Below are positions 16,437 to 25,365 of a stretch of DNA of 64,000 nucleotides, piece after piece. Within the stretch, counting starts at the first letter, position 1. Each line of letters begins with the position of its first letter. A program made the translations under genes and the position numbers. Origin of the DNA: an uncultured Sphingobium sp. (GTDB lineage: Bacteria; Pseudomonadota; Alphaproteobacteria; Sphingomonadales; Sphingomonadaceae); contig CAMPHJ010000004.1 in the NCBI GenBank assembly GCA_946885845.1, forward strand, positions 78,874 through 142,873. The letters are read 5' to 3'. Below the pieces are notes generated by a model. That model did not search any database and was not told the DNA's origin. It saw only the letters and a program-made list of their open reading frames with translations.

Positions 16437-18641
16437 ATGCCGGGCATCTTGCCGCTTAATCGCCGGACAGCGCTGGGCCTAGGGGCTGGAGCGATCGTCA
16501 CGGGTTTTAACCCGGCGTTCGCGCGCAGCCTGGGGCGCAATAGCGCACCGGATTGGGCGGGCGAACCGATGCGCTGGTTCCAGCTTGCCTTTACCGAAGA
16601 TGATCCGGGCCGCTACGACCCCGCTTTCTGGATCGACTATTTCCGGCAGATCCATGCCGATGGCGTCTGCCTCAGCGCGGGCGGCGGCATCGCTTTCTAT
16701 CCAACGGCAATCCCCTATCACGGCATGGCCCAGGGCGTCGGCAAGGATGTCGACCCGTTCGGCGACATGGTCGCTGCGTGCAAGAAACTGGGGATGCGCG
16801 TGCTCGCGCGGATCGACCCGCACGCCATGAACGCCGCTGCCGCCGCCGCTCATCCCGAATGGGCGCTGACCGGCCAGGACGGCAAGATCAAACGCCACGG
16901 CAGCGCGCCGGACCTGACGCTGACCTGCGCCTATGGTCCCTATAATTTCGGACTGATGCCAAAGGTTATCGAGGAAATCGCCCGGCGCTATCCGATAGAT
17001 GGTTTCTTCGGCAATCGCTGGAACGGCAGCGGCACCTGCTATTGCCAGAGCTGCAAAACCCTCTATCGCGCCGCGACCGGACAGGACATACCCGCCGACC
17101 CGGACCCATCAAAGCCGGAGGGGCGTCTTTACGCCGACTGGATCGAACAGCGGTCCTTCGCACTCATCGACCTGTGGAACGAAGCCGCGCGCAAATATCG
17201 GCCCCAAGCCTTCTTCATTCCCGGCGGCGACCGTCGGGGCCTGGTGGATCTGGATGGGCCAGCCCTTTCCAAACGGCTTCCGCTGGCTTTCTGCGACCGG
17301 CAGGCGCGATCCGCCATCCATTCCACTTGGGCGACAGGTCCCGAAGTCTGGGGCGCGGGCCGCTACACGCGCGAACTGCGCGCCTTCATGCAGGACAAGC
17401 CGGTCGGCCATATCATCTCCGTTGGCGTTGAAGAGGCCTACAGGTGGAAGGATTCGGTGCAGGACCCCGCCGAAATCCAAATCTGGGCGGCAGGGGCGAT
17501 TGCCCAGGGCGCACGTCCCTGGATCACCAAGTTCAATGCGAAGCCGCTCGACCTGCGCTGGATGGACGTCGTGCGGCAAATCTATGGCTGGCATCATGCG
17601 AACGAAGATTATTTGCGCAACACGCAAAATCTGGCCCGCATCGCGCTGGTTCACGCGCCAACGACGACCGCCTATCTGGGCGGCTGGACCAAGCGCGAGG
17701 AACTGGAAAGGCACGGGGCGGGATTTTATCAGGCAGCGCTGGAATCACGGATACCGTTCGACCTTGTCGACGAAGGCTTCCTTGACCAGGCCAGCCTGTC
17801 CCGTTTCCGCACCATCATCCTGGCCAATGCAGCCGTCCTGTCCGACGCGCAATGCGACCAGATACGCGCCTTCGTAGCGCGCGGCGGACGGGTCGTCGCG
17901 ACCTATCAGACGTCGTTGTTCGACGGCGAAGGGCGGCAGAGGCCGGACTTCGGGCTGGCGGACCTGTTCGGCTGTTCGGTGGCAGGGAAGCCGGAAGGGC
18001 CGCTCAAAAACGCCTATCTCACCTTGCGCCACACCCATCCCGCCATGGCGGGCCTTGGCAAGGTCAGCCGCACGATCGGGCCGCTCCATCGCCAGCCCGT
18101 CACCGCCCGCAACCCGGCGGATGTGGCGCTGACGCTAGTCCCAACCTATCCCGACCTGCCGATGGAACGGGTCTTCACGGATAAAAGGGACACCGACATA
18201 CCCATGGCGATCTGCCGTCAGGTCGGGCAGGGCCGCGTCGTCTATCTGCCCATGGACCTTGACCGCACCTTCGCTGAACTGAGCCACGGCGACCATCTAC
18301 GCCTGATGCAGGCGATGCTCGAATGGGCGCATGACGAATCCCATCCACTGCAGATCGACGGGCCGGGGCTGCTGGACATCGCCTGCTGGCGGCAGGAAAA
18401 ATCCGTGACCGCCCATCTGGTCAACCTTAATAACCCGATGGCGATGCGGGGAAGCTATCGTGAGGCGATCAGGACCGGACCCTATCGCGTTCGCCTGCAA
18501 ATTCCGCAGGACCGGCGTGCTGCGCGGGCGCGGCTCCTGACCGCAGATGTGACCGCCCCAATGCAAAGCAGCGACGGATGGGTTGAGGTAGAAGTGCCCT
18601 ATGTCGATTTTCACGAAGTCGTCGCCGTCGACCTGATCTGA
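16437..18641 (+). CDS. Putative glycoside hydrolase (GHL6-like), Tat-exported, copy 1
   Basis: 734 residues. NRRTALGLGAGAIVTG at residues 8-23 is a twin-arginine signal. Residues ~45-400 look like a TIM barrel of the hypothetical glycosyl hydrolase 6 type: AACKKLGMRVLARIDPH, then PIDGFFGNRWNGSGTCYC with a CxCxxC motif at 201-206. Residues ~415-640 resemble the beta-galactosidase trimerisation (Rossmann-like) domain, with FRTIILANAAVLSD and VARGGRVVATYQT. AGGAGAGG precedes the ATG. It probably cleaves or binds a glycan in the periplasm; substrate and catalytic acids are not established. A paralogue is at 25366. Confidence 0.75.
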   Translation: MPGILPLNRRTALGLGAGAIVTGFNPAFARSLGRNSAPDWAGEPMRWFQLAFTEDDPGRYDPAFWIDYFRQIHADGVCLSAGGGIAFYPTAIPYHGMAQGVGKDVDPFGDMVAACKKLGMRVLARIDPHAMNAAAAAAHPEWALTGQDGKIKRHGSAPDLTLTCAYGPYNFGLMPKVIEEIARRYPIDGFFGNRWNGSGTCYCQSCKTLYRAATGQDIPADPDPSKPEGRLYADWIEQRSFALIDLWNEAARKYRPQAFFIPGGDRRGLVDLDGPALSKRLPLAFCDRQARSAIHSTWATGPEVWGAGRYTRELRAFMQDKPVGHIISVGVEEAYRWKDSVQDPAEIQIWAAGAIAQGARPWITKFNAKPLDLRWMDVVRQIYGWHHANEDYLRNTQNLARIALVHAPTTTAYLGGWTKREELERHGAGFYQAALESRIPFDLVDEGFLDQASLSRFRTIILANAAVLSDAQCDQIRAFVARGGRVVATYQTSLFDGEGRQRPDFGLADLFGCSVAGKPEGPLKNAYLTLRHTHPAMAGLGKVSRTIGPLHRQPVTARNPADVALTLVPTYPDLPMERVFTDKRDTDIPMAICRQVGQGRVVYLPMDLDRTFAELSHGDHLRLMQAMLEWAHDESHPLQIDGPGLLDIACWRQEKSVTAHLVNLNNPMAMRGSYREAIRTGPYRVRLQIPQDRRAARARLLTADVTAPMQSSDGWVEVEVPYVDFHEVVAVDLI

Positions 18642-18660
18642 ATCACCGGGAACGCACATC

Positions 18661-19464
18661 ATGATGGATCGCCGCGACATTCTGGCCCTGACCGCTTTGG
18701 GGACCCTCGCTCTGGGCAGCGGATCGCGCGCGAACGCCGCTGCCATCACGCCCGACACGGCCCGCCTGTCCCTGCACGGGCGGCAACTGCATGTGCTGGA
18801 CCTCACCCATAAACTGACGCAAGCCTTCGCCTTCACGCCGGGTCGCCTGTCGATGGAAGCAGTGCAGGGGTCGGGTTCAAAGGTCGGGATGGCGCTCAAC
18901 CGCGTCGCGATCGTCGAACATACCGGAACCCATCTCGACGCACCGCGCCACTTCGCACCCGATGGCGCGTCGGTCGGTGACATGCCGATCAGCCAGTTGA
19001 TCGTCCCGCTCGTCATCATCGACATCCGGCAAAAGGCTGGCAAAGACCGCGACGCCCGCGTCATGCCGGACGACATCATCGCGTGGGAACGTCGCCATGG
19101 TCGCATTCCCGCGGGCGCCTGTGTTGCGATGCTGTCCGGTTGGGACCCGCTCGCCATGATGGCGCGCTATGGCCGCATGTCACCGGTCGAACGGCGCAAA
19201 AGCCCCGGCTTCGATGCGGCGGCGGCGGACATGCTGATGAAACGCGACGCAAAGGGCATCGCTGTCGACACCATGTCCCTGGACGCCGGGGAATCCATGC
19301 CGGACTTTCCAGTGCATCTGGCGTGGCTGCGCAGCGGACGATGGGGTCTGGAGGGGCTGACCAATCTGGATCGCGCGCCTGCGTCCGGCGCCATCCTGTT
19401 CGCTGGCGTTGCGCCGCTCGATCAGGCGACGGGCATGCCCACGCGGGTCATCGCCCTATATTGA
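18661..19464 (+). CDS. Cyclase-family (KynB-like) metal hydrolase, Tat-exported
   Basis: 267 residues. DRRDILALTALG is a twin-arginine signal, unusual because most members of this family (PF04199) are cytosolic. The metal-site motif HTGTHLDAPRHF is intact at about residues 83-94, and further family blocks follow (GACVAMLSGWDP, GIAVDTMSLDAG). Relatives include arylformamidase and isatin hydrolase, which hydrolyse amide or lactam bonds. It lies 19 nt after GHL6 copy 1, so it is in the same transcript and probably acts on the same periplasmic substrate. The bond cleaved is unknown. Confidence 0.82.
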   Translation: MMDRRDILALTALGTLALGSGSRANAAAITPDTARLSLHGRQLHVLDLTHKLTQAFAFTPGRLSMEAVQGSGSKVGMALNRVAIVEHTGTHLDAPRHFAPDGASVGDMPISQLIVPLVIIDIRQKAGKDRDARVMPDDIIAWERRHGRIPAGACVAMLSGWDPLAMMARYGRMSPVERRKSPGFDAAAADMLMKRDAKGIAVDTMSLDAGESMPDFPVHLAWLRSGRWGLEGLTNLDRAPASGAILFAGVAPLDQATGMPTRVIALY

Positions 19465-19470
19465 AAGCGG

Positions 19471-19506
19471 GGCCGCGACGCCCTCCTGTGGAGATGCGTC
19501 GCGGCC
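19471..19506. terminator. Bidirectional hairpin between convergent genes
   Basis: Perfect 11-base arms GGCCGCGACGC and GCGTCGCGGCC, with an inner CTCC/GGAG stem. It lies between the cyclase-family gene (+) and the SDR gene (-). Confidence 0.75.
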
Positions 19507-19512
19507 AGCGCA

Positions 19513-20292
19513 TCATCCGCGCATCAACGAACCGCCGTTGACGTCGACGATCGACCCGTTGATCCAGCGACCATCGTCGGACAGCAGCAGCGCGACGACC
19601 GCAGCATGATCTTCCGATTCGCCCAACCGCGTGTGCGGCGTTCCGGCCATGAAATGATCCGCCCAACGCTTGGCTTCGACGGCGTTGGCTTCCATCTGCT
19701 TCTTCATTTCACCGGTAACGGTGAAGCCAGGAGCCAGGACGTTGGCGGTAACGCCTTCCCTGCCCCAGCGCGAAGCAACATGGCGCATCAACGCATTCAC
19801 GCCCGCCTTGGTCATGGCATAGGAAGGCCGCGTCGGCTCGGCACCATGGGCCGAACCGGAACTGGTATAGACAATGGCCGACGCATCATTCTTGGTAAGG
19901 TGGGGCAACACAGCGCGGGTGCACAGCAAATGACCGCGCAGGTTAACGGCCACGGTGCGATCGAACACGGCGAGGTCAACGTTCAGCGCATCGCTATCTT
20001 CCATGATGACGCGCAGGTCGGCGGCATTGATATGCGCCCCGTCCAGCCCGCCAAAACGCTCGACCGCAGCCTCGACGGCCTTTTGCACCGAAGCCTCATC
20101 GGAAATATCGACATGGACGGCAAAGGTTTCGCCACCCGCTTCCGCAGCGACCTGCGTCGCGCCATCGACATTGATGTCGGCGGCGCAGACCCGCGCGCCT
20201 TCCTGGGTCAGGCGCTTGACCGTGGCCGCACCGATACCCGTGGCGCTACCGAATACGATGATGCGGCGGCCAGTCAGTCGATTGCTGTTCAT
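19513..20292 (-). CDS. SDR-family oxidoreductase
   Basis: 259 residues, the classical SDR size. Nucleotide motif GSATGIG is near residues 15-21; the catalytic Ser is in YTSSGSAH, and Tyr/Lys are in SYAMTK. The usual NNAG is replaced by INAAD, a deviation worth noting. AGGAG lies 6 nt before the ATG. It is the most distal gene of the minus-strand block LctP - glycerate kinase - Hyi - GarR - SDR, about 50 nt after GarR. It presumably oxidises or reduces a hydroxy acid or sugar intermediate. Confidence 0.88.
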   Translation of the reverse strand: MNSNRLTGRRIIVFGSATGIGAATVKRLTQEGARVCAADINVDGATQVAAEAGGETFAVHVDISDEASVQKAVEAAVERFGGLDGAHINAADLRVIMEDSDALNVDLAVFDRTVAVNLRGHLLCTRAVLPHLTKNDASAIVYTSSGSAHGAEPTRPSYAMTKAGVNALMRHVASRWGREGVTANVLAPGFTVTGEMKKQMEANAVEAKRWADHFMAGTPHTRLGESEDHAAVVALLLSDDGRWINGSIVDVNGGSLMRG

Positions 20293-20344
20293 GAAATTCT
20301 CCTAACGAAAGCCGGTTGCCCGGCGAAACATTCGCACCGCATAA

Positions 20345-21232
20345 TCATGCCGTGCCCACGTCATGGTTAGCAGCCCGTTCCAGCGCCGTCACCATCGCGG
20401 AATGATCCTTGTCGGCATCGCCATGCGCGACACAGGCGCTAAAGAGCTGCTGCGCGTTCGCGGTTGCAGGCAAAGCGATCCCAAGCGAACGGGCCCCCGC
20501 CAACGCCAGATTCAAGTCCTTTTGATGCAGCCGAATGCGGAAACCGGGATCGAAGCTGCGGTCGATCATGCGCTGGCCATGCACCTCCAGCACGCGCGAT
20601 GCGGCAAAGCCGCCCATCAGGGCCTCTCGCACGCGGGCGGGATCAGCCCCGGCTTTCGACGCGAACACCAGTGCTTCGGACACAGCTTCGATGTTAAGCG
20701 CGACGATGATCTGGTTGGCGACCTTCGTTACCTGCCCCGCCCCTACTTCGCCGACCAGCGTGATATTCTTGCCCATCCGTTCCAGCAGGGGGCGGATCTT
20801 TTCAAATATGTCCGCCTTGCCGCCGCACATGATGGTCAACGCTGCATTGCGTGCGCCAACCTCACCCCCTGAAACCGGTGCATCAACATATTCGCCGCCC
20901 AATGCTTCGATCCGCCCTGCAAAATCGCGCGTGGCGATCGGGTCGATGGAGCTCATGTCGATGACCGTCGTGCCTGGCTTCAACCCCTGGGAAACGCCGT
21001 CCGCGCCGAACAACACGCGTTCGACGTCCGGCGTATCGGGCAGCATCAGGATCACGCATTCCACATTCGCCGCGACTTGTGCGGGCGTCGCGCAGGCAAC
21101 CGCGCCGCCTTCCCGCAATTCATCGGGCATGGGCGCGCGATTGGCGCAACTGTAGATCGCATGCCCGGCGGCCTGCAAATGTCCGGCCATGGGCCGCCCC
21201 ATGATGCCCAGGCCGATAAAACCGATCTTCAT
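20345..21232 (-). CDS. garR: 2-hydroxy-3-oxopropionate (tartronate semialdehyde) reductase
   Basis: 295 residues of the beta-hydroxyacid dehydrogenase family. NAD-binding GFIGLGIMGRPMAGHL is at the N-terminus, the substrate motif DAPVSGGEVGARNAAL near residue 118, and the catalytic Lys in GQVTKVANQIIVALN. The pattern best fits GarR/GlxR, which reduces tartronate semialdehyde to D-glycerate; 3-hydroxyisobutyrate dehydrogenase is the main alternative. Only one base separates it from the preceding hyi stop codon, so they are coupled. With Hyi and the glycerate kinase it forms a hydroxypyruvate/glycerate route. Confidence 0.88.
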   Translation of the reverse strand: MKIGFIGLGIMGRPMAGHLQAAGHAIYSCANRAPMPDELREGGAVACATPAQVAANVECVILMLPDTPDVERVLFGADGVSQGLKPGTTVIDMSSIDPIATRDFAGRIEALGGEYVDAPVSGGEVGARNAALTIMCGGKADIFEKIRPLLERMGKNITLVGEVGAGQVTKVANQIIVALNIEAVSEALVFASKAGADPARVREALMGGFAASRVLEVHGQRMIDRSFDPGFRIRLHQKDLNLALAGARSLGIALPATANAQQLFSACVAHGDADKDHSAMVTALERAANHDVGTA

Positions 21233-21233
21233 G

Positions 21234-22019
21234 TCACTCCCTCCCGGATTTCAGATAGTCGCGCGCCCAGATCAGGCCCGCTTCCGTGTCGCTGGCCGGT
21301 CGATATTCGCATCCAATCCAGCCATCGTAGCCAATCGCGTCGATGTGGTTGAGCAGCCACGGATAGTTGATTTCCCCGCTGCCCGGTTCGGCGCGGCCCG
21401 GATTGTCGGCCAACTGGATGTGGCCGATCCGGGGCAACAGCCGATCGATCGTGCGGGCAAGGTCCCCTTCCATGATCTGCATATGATAAATGTCATATTG
21501 CAGCCTGACATTGGCGCGGTCAGCTTCGTCGATGACCGACAGGGCCTGCGCGGTGGTGTTGTAGAAATAGCCCGGAATATCGACGCGCGTGTTGATCGGC
21601 TCGATCAATATCTCCACCCTCGCGTCGGCGGCCAGGTCGGCGGCATGACGGATATTCGCCACCAGCACGGAACGGTTTTCCGCGCTCGCCAAAGCCTTGC
21701 CCGCCATCAGGTGAAGGCGGGGGCAGCCCAATATGCGGGCATAATCCAGTGCCTTCGCAACGCCTTCGCGGAATTCCTCGATCCGGTCAGGCAGGGCTGC
21801 GATGCCCCGCTCTCCGCCTGCCCAATCACCCGCTGGCAGGTTGAACAGCGCCACCTCCAACCCGCATTGTCGCGCACGCGCCGCCACCTGCTGTGCGTCA
21901 TGGTCATAGGGAAACATGAACTCGACGCCCGCAAAACCCGCCCTTGCCGCCGCATCGAAGCGGTCGATAAAGGGCAGTTCCTGGAACATCATCGACAGAT
22001 TGGCCGCCAGCTTTACCAT
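21234..22019 (-). CDS. hyi: Hydroxypyruvate isomerase
   Basis: 261 residues, TIM barrel. Family motifs include LPFIDRFDAAARAGFAGVEF near residue 14, ILIEPINTRVDIPGYF with the catalytic Glu, and DIYHMQIMEGDL; GWIGCEYRP near the end carries the second catalytic Glu. It interconverts hydroxypyruvate and tartronate semialdehyde; the related 2-oxotetronate isomerase (OtnI) is possible. It lies 30 nt after the glycerate kinase and 1 nt before garR. No glyoxylate carboligase is in the window, so the carbon enters this route from another reaction. Confidence 0.87.
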   Translation of the reverse strand: MVKLAANLSMMFQELPFIDRFDAAARAGFAGVEFMFPYDHDAQQVAARARQCGLEVALFNLPAGDWAGGERGIAALPDRIEEFREGVAKALDYARILGCPRLHLMAGKALASAENRSVLVANIRHAADLAADARVEILIEPINTRVDIPGYFYNTTAQALSVIDEADRANVRLQYDIYHMQIMEGDLARTIDRLLPRIGHIQLADNPGRAEPGSGEINYPWLLNHIDAIGYDGWIGCEYRPASDTEAGLIWARDYLKSGRE

Positions 22020-22049
22020 ATATCTTCCGCTTTCTTCTGATTGAACCGG

Positions 22050-23405
22050 TCAGAACGCGATGCCCAGGACCAGGTCCATGACATTGGTGCCCGTTGGCCC
22101 CGTGTGAAACAGATCCCCCGTAGCCTCCAACAGCCCATGGCTGTCATTGCGCTTCAGCGAATCCGTGGGATCGATCCCCGCCGCCAATGCGCGCTGGATG
22201 AGCGCGCAGTCGGCAAAGGCGCCTGCGGCGTCGGTCGGTCCATCGGTCCCATCCGTGCCTGCGGAAAGCAGCGCTACACCCCTTGATCCCGCCAGAGCCA
22301 TTGCGGCCACCAGCGCATATTCCTGATTACGTCCGCCCAGGCCATCGCCCTTCACCTGAAGCGTGGTTTCACCCGCCGCCACCAGCAGCATCGGGCGCTC
22401 CTGCTGCGGCACGGCAAGCAAGGCGTCAGCCATGGTCGCCGCCGCGTCATGGGTATTGCCCGCCATGGCAGTGTCGACATCGCGCACGGCCAGCCCCTGC
22501 CGTGCGGCGATGCCGTGCACCGCGGCCACCAACGTGCCACTGTCCGCCAGCAACAGCGCCTCGCTCCGCCCCCGCGCCGGACGGGCACAATCCTGTTTCC
22601 CGGCGAGCGCGCAACTGATCGACGGAGCGACCCGCCCATCCAGGCCGTAGCGGGCAAGGATCGCCATCGCGTCCTCTTGCCCTTCGTCGGCCGCGATGGT
22701 CGGCCCCGACCCGATCATGCCGATGTCGCCACTGGGTATATCGGATATCATCAGGGTCAGGACCGACGCAGGACCGATCCGTTCCAGCAATCTTCCTCCC
22801 TTGACCCGCGACAGCCGCTTGCGGACGGAGTTGATTTCCTCGATGGACGCGCCCGACCGCAGCAGCATGTCGGTGACGGCGGCCTTTTCCTCCAGCGTAA
22901 CGCCGTCGACAGGCGCAACCATCAACGCCGAAGCGCCACCGGTCAGCAGCACGATCACATTGTCGCGATCGGTCAATCCCTCGACCGTGCGCAGCATTTC
23001 CCACGTCGCCTCCACGCCCTGCGCATCGGGGATGGGATGCCCGGCCTCCAACTGGCGGATGCGGGTCAGCGGTTCGTGATGGTCATGCTTGACGATGACG
23101 CAACCGTCGGTGATCCGATCACCCAACAGCGCTTCCAACCCCTTGGCCAGCGAACCGACGGCCTTCCCCGCGCCGACGACGACGATGCGCCCGCCGATGG
23201 GCAAGGGCCAGTCGATCACCGCGCCATGATGCCGAATGCGCCAGCAGTCCCCATCGGGCCGCCCCAGCGCCTGGACCAGCCGTTCGCCGCGCACGGACTC
23301 GATCGCCTCCAGATAGACGCTTTCCAGCAAAGCGCGCGCGGCGGCATTTGGATCACGCACGCTGCTGGCCTTGTCAGGGGACAAGAAGGGTGAACGGATA
23401 GACAT
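22050..23405 (-). CDS. Glycerate 2-kinase, MOFRL family, copy 1
   Basis: 451 residues if the ATG at 23405 is used. That start overlaps the permease gene by 32 nt and lacks a ribosome site. A GTG at 23360, with AAGG upstream and 13 nt past the permease stop, is an attractive alternative. Family blocks are clear: VVGAGKAVGSLAKGLEAL, VLLTGGASALMVAP, SRVKGGRLLERIGPA, GGRNQEYALVAAMAL. The enzyme phosphorylates D-glycerate to 2-phosphoglycerate, feeding lower glycolysis. A paralogue of about the same length lies at 29676-30962. Confidence 0.88.
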   Translation of the reverse strand: MSIRSPFLSPDKASSVRDPNAAARALLESVYLEAIESVRGERLVQALGRPDGDCWRIRHHGAVIDWPLPIGGRIVVVGAGKAVGSLAKGLEALLGDRITDGCVIVKHDHHEPLTRIRQLEAGHPIPDAQGVEATWEMLRTVEGLTDRDNVIVLLTGGASALMVAPVDGVTLEEKAAVTDMLLRSGASIEEINSVRKRLSRVKGGRLLERIGPASVLTLMISDIPSGDIGMIGSGPTIAADEGQEDAMAILARYGLDGRVAPSISCALAGKQDCARPARGRSEALLLADSGTLVAAVHGIAARQGLAVRDVDTAMAGNTHDAAATMADALLAVPQQERPMLLVAAGETTLQVKGDGLGGRNQEYALVAAMALAGSRGVALLSAGTDGTDGPTDAAGAFADCALIQRALAAGIDPTDSLKRNDSHGLLEATGDLFHTGPTGTNVMDLVLGIAF

Positions 23406-25044
23406 AGGCTTGAAGCATCACGAAAAGGCCGATCAAACTGCCCAGCACCAGGCTGTGGACAAAGACATGGCGCAGGATGCGGCCTTCCTGGCCGAACCAT
23501 TGTGTGGCCGTGGATGCGACAACGATGCTTTGCGCATCGATCATCTTGCCCATGACGCCGCCCGCGCTGTTCGCGCCCGCCATCAACACCGGCGACAGGC
23601 CCAGCTGCTCTGCCGTGATCTTCTGCAGTCCGCCGAACAGCACGTTGGACGCCGTGTCCGACCCGGTGACCGCCACGCCCAGCCAGCCCAGCATGGTGCC
23701 AAAGAAGGGATAGAAGAATCCCGTCGCCGCAAAGGCCAGACCCATCGACGCATCAATCCCGCCAAACCGGGTGAGATAGCCAAGCGCCAGCATCGCCGCT
23801 ATCGTCAGCAACGACGGGAACACCAGCTTCCAGGTGCGCAGATAAACCCTCCCCACCGTGCGTGCGGGCACGCGCAGCAGCAGCGCGGACGCGATCGCCG
23901 CGACCAATATGGCAGTGCCCGTCGCCGACAGGATATTGAGGTTGTAGACCGCCTTTTCAAATTCCGGCTCAGCGACGACCGGCGGCAGGCGCTGGATGAC
24001 GCCGTCCAGCCCCGCAAAGGGCAGGCGCAACGCGAACAGGGCATCCAGCCCCTGCTTCATGAACGGCAGCCCCCACAGAAAGACGCAGCCGGTCAGGATG
24101 ATCCAGGGCATCCAGGCGCGACGGACGGCGGCTGGATCATGCAATGCGACCGCATGCGCGCTATCCTCCGCAGCCGCCACGTCACGCTCGTCGCCGGGCG
24201 CCAGCCGCGCCTCGTTGACGTGCATCGTCCGCGCAGGTTGCCAGACCCTCAAAAATGCGATGAGCGCGGCGATGGACGCAAGCGCCGCGCCGATCGAAGT
24301 GAGCCACGGACCATGCAGGTTGGAAATAAGAAGCTGCACCGTCGCAAAGCTGACCCCGGCGACCAGCACGGCGGGCAAAACCTCCATCGTGCGCCGCCAG
24401 CCGCAATAGGCGACCAGCAACCATATGGGCACGATGATCGCGAATGGCGTCATCTGCCGCCCCACCATCGCCGACAGTTCCAACAACGGCAGGCCCGTCA
24501 CCCCTGCCAGGGTGACCAGCGGCGTACCCAACGCGCCAAAGGCGACAGGCGCGGTGTTGGCGATCAGCGAAAGGCCCGACGCCTGCAACCGGGTAAAGCC
24601 CAGGCCGATCAGCATCGCGCCGGTTACCGCAACCGGCGTGCCGAACCCTGCCGCTCCTTCGAAAAAAGCGCCGAAGCAGAATGCGATCAACAGCAGTTGC
24701 AACCGGCTGTCGGCGGTGATCGACGTGATCGCGCCCCGCAACACATGGAACTGCCCGGTCGTTTCGGTCAGCTGGTAAAGGAAGATGATGTTGAGCACGA
24801 TCCAGCCGATGGGCAACAATCCATAGGCCGCGCCAAATCCCGCCGCCCGCACCGCCAGACCGGCCGGCATGCCGAACGCCAGCACCGCAACGGCCAGCCC
24901 CGCACCCAGACCCATCAGCGCGGCGATATGGGCGCGGACATGGAACAGGCCGATTGCCCCCAACAGCACGGCGACAGGGGTCGCCGCGACAAGCGCCGAT
25001 AACAAGCCATTGCCGAATGGATCGTAATTTTGTGCCCAGGTCAT
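23374..25044 (-). CDS. lctP: L-lactate permease family transporter (LctP)
   Basis: 556 residues from the ATG at 25044 (GGGGGTGG upstream; TWAQNYDPFGN is the typical family N-terminus). About 12-14 hydrophobic helices. The LctP signature is present: FLYQLTETTGQF, AAGFGTPVAVTGAMLIGLG, and PFFGTMLGWLGVAVTGSDTA. The family imports lactate, glycolate and related 2-hydroxy acids with protons. As first gene of an operon with glycerate kinase, hyi and garR it most likely imports glycerate, hydroxypyruvate, tartronate or glycolate. Its promoter region holds the twin palindromes at 25229-25286. Confidence 0.88.
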   Translation of the reverse strand: MTWAQNYDPFGNGLLSALVAATPVAVLLGAIGLFHVRAHIAALMGLGAGLAVAVLAFGMPAGLAVRAAGFGAAYGLLPIGWIVLNIIFLYQLTETTGQFHVLRGAITSITADSRLQLLLIAFCFGAFFEGAAGFGTPVAVTGAMLIGLGFTRLQASGLSLIANTAPVAFGALGTPLVTLAGVTGLPLLELSAMVGRQMTPFAIIVPIWLLVAYCGWRRTMEVLPAVLVAGVSFATVQLLISNLHGPWLTSIGAALASIAALIAFLRVWQPARTMHVNEARLAPGDERDVAAAEDSAHAVALHDPAAVRRAWMPWIILTGCVFLWGLPFMKQGLDALFALRLPFAGLDGVIQRLPPVVAEPEFEKAVYNLNILSATGTAILVAAIASALLLRVPARTVGRVYLRTWKLVFPSLLTIAAMLALGYLTRFGGIDASMGLAFAATGFFYPFFGTMLGWLGVAVTGSDTASNVLFGGLQKITAEQLGLSPVLMAGANSAGGVMGKMIDAQSIVVASTATQWFGQEGRILRHVFVHSLVLGSLIGLFVMLQAYVYPFTLLVP

Positions 25045-25228
25045 GGCCACCCCCGTCCCTTCAGTTATCGTAAACTGGCTGCGCATCACGCCGACGGGAC
25101 GATGCCAACATTCCGAACTGCCCGCTCGCCAGAAAAAATCGCTCCGGGATATTCATGCCCATCCTTCATGCTGTCGTCGGCAAGATTGCAGATGGACTAA
25201 ACAGACGATCAACCGCGCGATAGTGCGC

Positions 25229-25286
25229 ATTCCGCGATGCGGAACAGCCGCGACATCGAACGATTTCCCGTTCCATATCGCGGAAC
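25229..25286. promoter_or_regulatory. Twin IclR-type operators
   Basis: TTCCGC-GAT-GCGGAA (25229-25243) and CGTTCC-ATATCGC-GGAACG (25268-25286) share the core TTCC-N7-GGAA. The centres are about 41 bp apart, four helical turns, so a tetrameric regulator could bind one face. They lie between divergent lctP and GHL6 copy 2. The IclR protein at 15409 is the likely binder. Confidence 0.65.
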
Positions 25287-25365
25287 GGTCCGGCGCATTC
25301 ATTGCCTGCGTCGGCTGGGCGGCGCAGACTGACCCCCACTCGATACAATCAGGGGAAGCAGCAGG

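Noticed and set aside
23371..25002. 543-codon plus-strand open frame over the LctP gene
   Set aside because: Arg/Gln/His-rich translation typical of the antisense of a GC-rich gene; the minus strand encodes a convincing LctP permease.
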